From NCBI GenBank assembly GCA_045531955.1, contig JAZSFC010000023.1, positions 12,997 to 76,996 of the forward strand: 64,000 nt of DNA, read 5' to 3'. The DNA is from SIG299 sp045531955 (GTDB taxonomy: Bacteria > Bacillota > Clostridia > Lachnospirales > Lachnospiraceae). This document shows positions 57,968 to 64,000 of the stretch, one piece after another (position 1 is the stretch's first letter; each line of letters opens with the position of its first letter). The notes under the pieces were generated by a model. The model saw only the letters and a list, made by a program, of their open reading frames with translations. It ran no database searches and was not told the DNA's origin. The position numbers were made by a program, and so were the translations under genes.

Positions 57968-58948
57968 TTATTCCATATGATCTAATAATTCCTGATAAAA
58001 TCTGGAGTAATCCGTTCTGCGATCTCCGGTAAAGCGAATAGCTGACGAGGGATGGCAGTTGAGCACGCCGGTTAACAAATACGGAATATCGTAGCCCCAG
58101 ATACTGCCCTTTTCTTTTTCTGCCAAAATGTACTTCTGCACAAAATCCATCACCGGCACCAGATTATATCTTGGATTTCTTAAAAATGCCAATAAGGATT
58201 CCATGTAACAGTTCCCGGCACCGCGCCCCATCCCGCTAACAGTAGCGTCCAGATAACTTGCTCCTTTTGTTACCGCTTCAATGGTGTTAGCAAAAGCAAG
58301 CTGCTGATTATTATGAGCGTGGATACCGATTCTTTTCCCATGCTTCTCTGCCACATCCATGTACATATCGGTGAGACGACGCATCTGTTCCGGATAAAAG
58401 GCACCAAAGCTGTCTACCAGGTAAATGGCATCCACATCGCTTTCTGCAAGAATTTCCAGACCTTTTGTCAGTTCATCTTCCCGGACTTTGGAAATTGCCA
58501 TAATATTTACCGTAGTCTCATATCCCTTCTCATGGGCATCCTGAATCATTTCAATAGCAGCCGGAATTTGGTGAATGTAGGTTGCGGTGCGCACCATATC
58601 AATCACACTGTCTTCTTTCTTAATAATATCATTCTTGAAATCAGTTCTGCCCACATCGGCCATTACTGCAATTTTCAAGTCAAAATCATTATTTCCTACC
58701 ACTGCGCGGATATCTTCTTCTTCACAGAATTTCCACTTGCCGTAATCCTCTTTATTAAAAATTTCCTTGGAAGCCTTGTAACCAAATTCCATATAATCAA
58801 CACCGGCTTTAATGTTGGTGCGGTACAAATCTTTAACAAACTCATCAGAGAAGTTAAAATTGTTTACCAAACCACCATCACGCAGGGTGCAGTCTACCAC
58901 CTTAATATCCGGGCGGAATGCAATTAAGTTACCGTTATTTCTTTCCAT
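57968..58948 (-). CDS. DRE-TIM metallolyase (HMG-CoA lyase-like/4-hydroxy-2-oxovalerate aldolase-like)
   Basis: 326 residues. The barrel starts with VVDCTLRDGGLVNNF (about 17-31, the DRE-like metal and base site) and has HAHNNQQLAFANT (about 210-222, metal ligands) and GMGRGAGNCYMESLL. The family cleaves or joins alpha-keto acids with a divalent metal. No partner acetaldehyde dehydrogenase is adjacent, so the real substrate is open. GGAGG precedes the ATG. Confidence 0.85.
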   Translation of the reverse strand: MERNNGNLIAFRPDIKVVDCTLRDGGLVNNFNFSDEFVKDLYRTNIKAGVDYMEFGYKASKEIFNKEDYGKWKFCEEEDIRAVVGNNDFDLKIAVMADVGRTDFKNDIIKKEDSVIDMVRTATYIHQIPAAIEMIQDAHEKGYETTVNIMAISKVREDELTKGLEILAESDVDAIYLVDSFGAFYPEQMRRLTDMYMDVAEKHGKRIGIHAHNNQQLAFANTIEAVTKGASYLDATVSGMGRGAGNCYMESLLAFLRNPRYNLVPVMDFVQKYILAEKEKGSIWGYDIPYLLTGVLNCHPSSAIRFTGDRRTDYSRFYQELLDHME

Positions 58949-58990
58949 AACTTTATACCTCCAAAATCTTGCCTTTGTTTTTATGTCTTG

Positions 58991-59070
58991 TTTGACGCTT
59001 TAAACCGTTGCGCTTTAAAGCGTCAAAGTATTTATATCAATAACATAGTACTTTTTCTATGGTTTGTCAA
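58991..59070 (-). promoter_or_regulatory. Promoter with a 13-bp inverted repeat in the leader
   Basis: On the minus strand TTGACA (59070-59065), 17 bp, TATGTT (59047-59042). Ten to fifty bases into the transcript are perfect arms TTTGACGCTTTAA (58991-59003) and TTAAAGCGTCAAA (59014-59026) with a 10-bp spacer. This is an operator for an unknown regulator or a leader hairpin; no T run follows. Confidence 0.65.
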
Positions 59071-59104
59071 GAACTTTTTCATAATTATTTTTTTTTGACA
59101 AAAA

Positions 59105-59131
59105 AATCCCCCGCAAATTTATTGCAGGGGA
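59105..59131 (-). terminator. Terminator of the flavodiiron protein-rubredoxin operon
   Basis: AATCCCC-C-GCAA/TTGC-A-GGGGATT stem nine bases after the rubredoxin stop, with TTTTTTTGTC on the minus strand. Confidence 0.85.
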
Positions 59132-59139
59132 TTCCGTTT

Positions 59140-59298
59140 TTATTCTGCTGCGCTGAACTCATCCTTACCGACGCCGCAAAGAGGACATACAAAATCCTCC
59201 GGCAAATCTTCAAATTTTGTACCCGGTGCAATACCGTTGTCCGGATCACCTACAGCCTCATCATATTCCCAGCCGCATACATCACATACATACTTCAT
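59140..59298 (-). CDS. Rubredoxin
   Basis: 52 residues, read directly on the minus strand. Iron ligands CDVCG (5-9) and CPLCG (38-42) with PDNGIAPGTKFEDLP between, the standard rubredoxin. AGGAGG lies before the ATG. It is 86 bases downstream of the flavodiiron protein gene, to which it is the natural electron donor. Confidence 0.94.
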   Translation of the reverse strand: MKYVCDVCGWEYDEAVGDPDNGIAPGTKFEDLPEDFVCPLCGVGKDEFSAAE

Positions 59299-59384
59299 AA
59301 ATTTTCCTCCTTATATTTTTATACTAATTTTATCCAAAACCCGGCTGCCGTATTCAAAGCAGGCAAGTCTTTTCAAAATCTTTT

Positions 59385-60554
59385 TTAACCTTCCGCATAT
59401 TCTGCGCAAAGCTCTGTTGCCAGCGCTTCTACCTGTGCGCTGCTCTCTTCATTTAAAGCAGACATAATTTTTACGGAATTTTCTGCATAGGTCAGGTTCT
59501 TACTTTCTTCCAGCATTCTTCCCATGAATTTAGCCGCCACCGGTGCCCAGCTGCCGTTTTCCATAAATGCCACGGTGCGGTTACTGTAGCCACGCTCCGT
59601 TAAATGATGGATAAATTCCTTCATGAACGGAAAAATATCGCCATTATAGGTGGTAGTTGCCAGCACCAGCTTGCTGTAACGGAACGCATCCTCTACCGCT
59701 TCTGCCATATCGCAGCGGGCCAGGTCATTTACCACAACCTTTGGACAGCCCTTTGCTTTTAAAGCATCTGCAAGAGCAAGCACTGCCTTCTTTGTGTTAC
59801 CGTATACGGAAGTATATGCAATAACAATTCCTTCTTCTTCCGGCTGATAAGAAGACCATGTATTATAAAGACCAAGATAATATCCTAAGTTTTCTTTTAA
59901 TACAGGGCCATGCAGCGGACAAATCATCTGAATATCCAGTGCTGCCGCTTTTTTCAAAAGGGTCTGAACCGGCATGCCGTACTTACCTACAATACCGAAA
60001 TAATAACGTCTTGCTTCGCAAGCCCACTCTTCTTCCACGTCCAGTGCACCGAACTTGCCGAAGCCGTCTGCGGAGAATAATACTTTATCGGTGCTGTCAT
60101 AAGTAACCATTACTTCCGGCCAGTGAACCATCGGCGCCATAACAAAGGTGAGCTCATGCTTACCGAGGGAAAGCTTGTCTCCTTCTTTTACCACCATCTG
60201 CTGCTCCGGATAGTCGGTACCGAAAAACTGCTTCATCATAGCAAAGGCTTTTTCGGAAGCCACAAGCTTCACATCCGCATATTCTTGCATGAAATTGGCA
60301 ATATTTGCAGAGTGGTCCGGTTCCATATGCTGTACAATAAAATAGTCGGGAGTGCGTCCGTTTAAAGCTTTCCTCACATTGGTAAGCCATTCTGTCGTAA
60401 ACTTAGCATCCACACTGTCGAGCACTGCAATTTTTTCATCTAAAATAACATAGGAGTTGTATGCCATGCCGTTTGGCACAATATACTGTCCTTCAAATAA
60501 ATCGATTTCGTGGTCATTGACCCCAATGTACTTAATGTCATCTGTTATAAACAT
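59385..60554 (-). CDS. fprA: FprA family A-type flavoprotein (flavodiiron protein)
   Basis: 389 residues from the ATG at 60554 (GGGAGG upstream); a longer frame to 60629 lacks a site. Metallo-beta-lactamase domain with diiron ligands HMEPDH (about 79-84), MVHWPEV, FSADGFG and LHGP, then a flavodoxin domain (about 250-389, AYTSVYGNTKKAV). It reduces O2 to water (and NO in some members), protecting anaerobes. Operon with rubredoxin. An extended -10 (TGC-TATAAT) lies near 60590. Confidence 0.94.
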   Translation of the reverse strand: MFITDDIKYIGVNDHEIDLFEGQYIVPNGMAYNSYVILDEKIAVLDSVDAKFTTEWLTNVRKALNGRTPDYFIVQHMEPDHSANIANFMQEYADVKLVASEKAFAMMKQFFGTDYPEQQMVVKEGDKLSLGKHELTFVMAPMVHWPEVMVTYDSTDKVLFSADGFGKFGALDVEEEWACEARRYYFGIVGKYGMPVQTLLKKAAALDIQMICPLHGPVLKENLGYYLGLYNTWSSYQPEEEGIVIAYTSVYGNTKKAVLALADALKAKGCPKVVVNDLARCDMAEAVEDAFRYSKLVLATTTYNGDIFPFMKEFIHHLTERGYSNRTVAFMENGSWAPVAAKFMGRMLEESKNLTYAENSVKIMSALNEESSAQVEALATELCAEYAEG

Positions 60555-60676
60555 AGAACTATCCTCCCTAAAAAATTTAGATATATTATAGCACATATTT
60601 TTGGGGAAGTATACTGAAACTTCATCCAATCATGATAAGAAATGGTAAACATTATTTTATACAGGAGGTAACAGAT

Positions 60677-62278
60677 ATGCCAAAAAAAGCAAAAGTAACC
60701 CTGCATCCCGCCTATGAAATCGGCGAAATTTCACCACGTATCTATTCTGCCTTTTTAGAGCCAATCGGCAACATGGTGAACGGAAGTATGTTTAATCCAA
60801 AACATCCGACCGCCGACGAAAAGGGCCTGCGCCATGATTTCATTGACGCTGTCAAAGCTTCCAAGCTTCCGGCAGTAAGACTTCCCGGCGGAAACTTTGT
60901 TTCCGGTTGGGACTGGAAAGATTCCATCGGTCCAAAGGAACAACGTAAGGCACACCTTGACCTTGCATGGCACCAGTATTATACCAATGAGGTTGGTCAC
61001 GACGAATATCTGCAGTGGGCAGAAATGGCTGAAACCGAGCCGCTCTACACCATCAACCTTGGCACCGGCGACATCAACGACGCCGTCAAAATTATGGAAT
61101 ACACCAACCATGAAGGAGGCACTTACTGGTCCGATTTGCGTAAGGAATACGGTCACGAAAAGCCTTACGACGTAAAAATCTGGTACCTGGGTAATGAAGT
61201 GGACGGATACTGGCAGATTGGTTCCTACCAGAATGACCCTCGTGGCTATGGCCTTCTTGCCAATGAAACTTCCAAGCTGATGAAGTGGATAGACCCCCGC
61301 ATCGAAACCGTTGCCTGCGTTTCCTGTTCACCTAACATGCTTCACTATCCGGAGTGGGATTTAACCGCCCTGCAGGAATGCTACCACAGCGTAGACTACA
61401 TTTCCATGCACCACTATCAGTCCGTGCTGATGAATGACCTGCCAACCTACCTGGGCGCGTCCCGTTACTTCGAAGACTACATCAATACCGAAATCGCCAT
61501 CTGTGACTATGTGGCTGCCAAGTTAAAATCTCCAAAGAAAATGATGATTTCCTTTGACGAATATGCTACCATGATGCGTCCGGCGGGCGAGCTTCATTAC
61601 GGCCGCGGAGAATATTTACATTACAAGACCCACTACAACTTTGATCCAAACCGCGGATACACCCGTCACGACCCTGACAATATGCCGGAGCGGCCGTTTA
61701 GAGGCGGCGACATGCTGCAGGCCATTGCTAACGCATCTACCCTGCTTGCTTTCCTTCGTCACGCAGACCGTGTCAAGATTGCCTGCATGACCGGTGGATT
61801 GCATGTCCTTGCTTCCACCAACAAGGAGCATGTATGGAGCACTGCTTCCGCCCATCCGTACACCCAGCTGATGCGCTACGGCCGCGGAACATCCCTTCGC
61901 ACCACCGTAGACTGCGACACCTACGATATTCCTAGTTATATTGTGGACGATACCAACCAGTATTATGAGCAGGAAAAGGTAGATTTTATCGACACCGCAG
62001 CCGCTTACAATAAAGAAGAAGGTGAACTTACCGTATTTGTTATCAACCGTAACTGGCAGGATTCCAATGAAATCGAACTGGATGTGTCCGGTTTTGAAAA
62101 CCTTACCTTTATTGAGCATTTGGAAATGTACACCGACGACATGAGCAAAGCTAATACTTATGAAACACCGGATGCCATTGTACCTGTTGCAAATACCGCA
62201 ACTACCTTTGCAAAGGGCAAGGTTAACGGCACCGTACAGCCGATTTCCTGGAACGTATTCCGGTTTAAGGTGCAGTAA
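60677..62278 (+). CDS. Alpha-L-arabinofuranosidase, GH51
   Basis: 533 residues from the ATG at 60677 (AGGAGG eight bases upstream); a frame from 60632 has no site. It removes arabinofuranosyl ends from arabinan or arabinoxylan oligomers in the cytoplasm; no signal peptide is present. Acid/base Glu in WYLGNEVDGYWQIG (about 172-185) and nucleophile Glu in SFDEYATMM (about 293-301), with a C-terminal beta domain. It works downstream of the extracellular GH43 enzyme at 35942-38362. Confidence 0.94.
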   Translation: MPKKAKVTLHPAYEIGEISPRIYSAFLEPIGNMVNGSMFNPKHPTADEKGLRHDFIDAVKASKLPAVRLPGGNFVSGWDWKDSIGPKEQRKAHLDLAWHQYYTNEVGHDEYLQWAEMAETEPLYTINLGTGDINDAVKIMEYTNHEGGTYWSDLRKEYGHEKPYDVKIWYLGNEVDGYWQIGSYQNDPRGYGLLANETSKLMKWIDPRIETVACVSCSPNMLHYPEWDLTALQECYHSVDYISMHHYQSVLMNDLPTYLGASRYFEDYINTEIAICDYVAAKLKSPKKMMISFDEYATMMRPAGELHYGRGEYLHYKTHYNFDPNRGYTRHDPDNMPERPFRGGDMLQAIANASTLLAFLRHADRVKIACMTGGLHVLASTNKEHVWSTASAHPYTQLMRYGRGTSLRTTVDCDTYDIPSYIVDDTNQYYEQEKVDFIDTAAAYNKEEGELTVFVINRNWQDSNEIELDVSGFENLTFIEHLEMYTDDMSKANTYETPDAIVPVANTATTFAKGKVNGTVQPISWNVFRFKVQ

Positions 62279-62304
62279 TCTTTTTCAGAAATTTACCTAC
62301 GCAA

Positions 62305-62336
62305 AAAAACCGCAGTGTTTTCACACTGCGGTTTTT
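62305..62336. terminator. Bidirectional terminator between convergent genes
   Basis: Perfect 13-bp stem AAAAACCGCAGTG/CACTGCGGTTTTT between the GH51 gene and the membrane protein gene. Confidence 0.9.
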
Positions 62337-62351
62337 AATGTAATTAACTAG

Positions 62352-63059
62352 TTATTCTTTGTCGTCGGTTACAACACCCTGGATATCATCCTTCTTTGCA
62401 CAGAAAGAGCAAAGGCGGGTACGGTTTTCAGCGATAGCCTGTTCTACAGTACCTTCAGTGAGGGAATCACTCTGGTTTAATGCCTGACAATCTTTGTTAG
62501 TGTGGTAAACCTTACCGAATGGGCTCCAGTAAACGTCAGTATTGATTGCTTCCATTGCTGCTGTCTGCTGCTCTACAGAAACCGGATTGTAGTCGATGCT
62601 TGCTGCACCGCCGATTAACAATGCAACCGCTGCTACTACAGTAGCGATAGTCTTTGTCTTCTTATCTGTATCCTTGTTGGTAAGCGCAAGAATAACGAAC
62701 GGAAGGAATGCGATGGTACAAACGATAAGTCCCATGTTGTTCCACAGCCAGAACAGCACTTTGTTCTTTTCGCTGGCAGGCTTGATGTGGTTTGCCTTCT
62801 TCCATAAAGTGGAACCAACAATAACACATACTAAGTCAAGCACTAATGCGATGATAATTAATGTCAGAGTTGGCATGAATGTCCAAGTGATTTTGCCGAT
62901 GAGTAACAGATATGCAACTACTTCTAGAGCAAGTGCAACTACCCATGCAATAATTGCACCAACACGTAAGCCTGTTGCGTTACCAACCGGAGCCGCTTTC
63001 TTCGTTGTCTTTGGTGCGGTGGATGCAGTTATTTTCTTTTTCTTCTTTGGTTCTGCCAT
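62352..63059 (-). CDS. Membrane protein with C-terminal Cys-containing domain, function unknown
   Basis: 235 residues: a basic, Ala/Lys-rich start, four hydrophobic segments (about 32-55, 60-86, 107-125, 135-153), then an outer or cytoplasmic tail NTDVYWSPFGKVYHTNKDCQAL...LCSFCAKK (about 173-223). The tail pattern (one Cys after YH-x-DC, then CxxC) is common in Lachnospiraceae proteins without assigned role. AGGAGG precedes the ATG. Confidence 0.75.
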   Translation of the reverse strand: MAEPKKKKKITASTAPKTTKKAAPVGNATGLRVGAIIAWVVALALEVVAYLLLIGKITWTFMPTLTLIIIALVLDLVCVIVGSTLWKKANHIKPASEKNKVLFWLWNNMGLIVCTIAFLPFVILALTNKDTDKKTKTIATVVAAVALLIGGAASIDYNPVSVEQQTAAMEAINTDVYWSPFGKVYHTNKDCQALNQSDSLTEGTVEQAIAENRTRLCSFCAKKDDIQGVVTDDKE

Positions 63060-63159
63060 AATGTAACTCCTCCTTGGGATTGTATTTATATACCTCGATT
63101 ATACCATATTTTGTGCATTAGGCAAGTGTTTCCGTTCAAAAAAGACACAGTTTTTTCAC

Positions 63160-63188
63160 TTGACGAATCCACATTGTTGTCCGATAAT
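63160..63188 (+). promoter_or_regulatory. Promoter of the DUF937 gene
   Basis: TTGACG (63160-63165), 17 bp, GATAAT (63183-63188), 35 bases before the start codon. Confidence 0.65.
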
Positions 63189-63223
63189 TAGTATAACTAA
63201 ATTGATACGATAGGAGAAAAACT

Positions 63224-63856
63224 ATGGATTTATCGAAAATTGCAAGTTCCCTCTTAAGCACCGACAGTTTAAAGGGCTTAAGCAACCTTACCGGCGCAAG
63301 TAACAGTGACATCAAAAATGTATTATCCAGTGCACTTCCATCCCTTCTTACCGGTGCTACCGAGCAGGCCAAGAACGAAAGCACTGCAGCAAGCTTTGCA
63401 GGTGCACTTGCACAGCACGCAAAGGATGACACCAGCGACCTTACAAGCTTCCTCGGCAACGTAGATTTGGCAGACGGCGCAAAAATTATCGGTCATCTTC
63501 TTGGTTCCGGCAAGGAAGAAACCGTTAAGAAAGCAGCAAAAGCTTCCGGCGTTTCCGAGAAGAAAACCGGCGACATTCTTTCCGCCATCGCTCCAATGCT
63601 CCTCAGCCTTCTCGGCCAGCAGGCAGAAGAAGATGACGACAAGGAATCCGGTGCAAGCGGTCTGGTAGGTGCCCTTCTTGACAACGTAGATGTAGGCAGC
63701 TTACTTTCCGGTTTAATCAGCACCGACACTTCTTCCACAAGCACAAGCGGCAAGAAGAAACCGGCTTCCGGTAAAAAGAAGCCTGCTTCCTCCAAAAAGA
63801 GCGATGCAAGCGGCATTATCGGCGGTATTTTATCCGGTTTATTAAAGAAGAAATAA
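63224..63856 (+). CDS. DUF937 domain-containing protein
   Basis: 210 residues. The helical DUF937 core (about 20-130: LPSLLTGATEQAKNE, LADGAKIIGHLLGSGKEE, KKTGDILSAIAPMLLSLLGQQ) is followed by a Ser/Lys/Pro-rich linker with GKKKPAS repeats and a final hydrophobic GGILSGLLKKK. No function is established for the family. TAGGAG precedes the ATG; a strong terminator follows. Confidence 0.85.
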   Translation: MDLSKIASSLLSTDSLKGLSNLTGASNSDIKNVLSSALPSLLTGATEQAKNESTAASFAGALAQHAKDDTSDLTSFLGNVDLADGAKIIGHLLGSGKEETVKKAAKASGVSEKKTGDILSAIAPMLLSLLGQQAEEDDDKESGASGLVGALLDNVDVGSLLSGLISTDTSSTSTSGKKKPASGKKKPASSKKSDASGIIGGILSGLLKKK

Positions 63857-63870
63857 GATATAATAATTAT

Positions 63871-63894
63871 CCACCCGCTCAGCGGGTGGTTTTT
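63871..63894 (+). terminator. Terminator of the DUF937 gene
   Basis: CCACCCGC/GCGGGTGG stem, loop TCA, then five T. Confidence 0.9.
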
Positions 63895-63899
63895 CCTTT

Positions 63900-64000
63900 T
63901 CGGGCATAGCCCTAATACTACAAGCCACGCACAAGTGCGTCTTTTGTTGGCCTGCCAGCCGCGCGTGGGATTACTTGCTACCCGTGAACGGGTCTCTCGG
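63900..64000. repeat. Cluster of short palindromes at the right edge, non-coding
   Basis: GGGCATAGCCC (63903-63912 region), ACGCACAAGTGCGT (about 63928-63941) and ACCCGTGAACGGGT (about 63980-63993) follow each other within 100 bases. No gene is supported. It may be the start of an intergenic repeat or a structured RNA cut by the window edge. Confidence 0.45.

Noticed and set aside
58313..58927. 204-codon plus-strand frame opposite the DRE-TIM lyase
   Set aside because: Antisense shadow; the translation is Cys/His/Phe-rich with no recognisable domain.

Overview
The window looks like a chromosomal segment of an anaerobic Firmicute, most likely a Lachnospiraceae (Clostridia) gut-type organism. 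The reasons are the AT-leaning low-GC sequence with AGGAGG ribosome sites, the two-subunit iron-sulfur L-serine dehydratase, rubrerythrin, rubredoxin and flavodiiron protein for oxygen defence, CcpA/MsmK-style sugar regulation, arabinan-degrading enzymes and many MarR/GntR/ECF regulators. The species cannot be named from the sequence alone. I see no phage, plasmid, insertion sequence, CRISPR array, rRNA or tRNA gene. Most genes lie on the minus strand.

Layout. 1-3205: a cut-off gene, a TetR regulator with its own operator, and a DeoR-MgtC pair transcribed divergently from a small acidic anchored protein. 3317-8303: L-serine dehydratase (sdaAB, sdaAA), release factor 3 (prfC), and a HipB/HipA-like pair. 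8421-12200: MarR, flavin reductase, GNAT and a small Cys-rich protein in one unit; a hydrolase coupled to a HAM1/RdgB-like pyrophosphatase; then a long imperfect palindrome of about 450 bp. 12202-15085: an ACT-domain protein, homoserine dehydrogenase and a phosphoglycerate-mutase-like protein, a threonine-pathway cluster. 15235-22203: ftsE-ftsX-S41 peptidase, a CdaR-type regulator and a MacB-like ABC fusion. 22367-31696: MsmK-type sugar ATPase with a cre site, YitT, two envelope proteins, an ECF sigma/anti-sigma pair, an SDR enzyme, a MATE pump, TcdA and an archaeal-type AspRS. 31697-48241: the AspRS leader, GGDEF protein, MATE, MazG-like protein, MarR-GH43 arabinanase lipoprotein, hydrolases, a hydroxyacid dehydrogenase, a GntR-controlled double ABC operon and ArgRS. 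48242-64000: the ArgRS leader, GNAT, an Fpg/Nei-like protein, a WYL regulator with its target, SigV/RsiV-like pair, PlsC, DegV, MscL, rubrerythrin, glycosyltransferase, DRE-TIM lyase, rubredoxin, flavodiiron protein, GH51 arabinofuranosidase and a DUF937 protein.

The most striking observation is a pair of transcription-attenuation leaders. Upstream of argS (48242-48521) there is a 20-residue leader peptide with six arginine codons; upstream of aspS (31697-32012) there is an 18-residue peptide with three consecutive aspartate codons. In both, the peptide stop codon lies inside the first of five mutually exclusive RNA segments that end in an intrinsic terminator, and a 6-bp pairing to the 5' arm of that terminator gives the antiterminator. 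Both can be read as trp-like ribosome-mediated attenuation that switches the synthetase on when its own charged tRNA is scarce, where many Firmicutes would use a T-box. Second to that come the long palindrome at 11752-12200, and a 22-bp operator shared by the WYL regulator gene and its zinc-ribbon neighbour.
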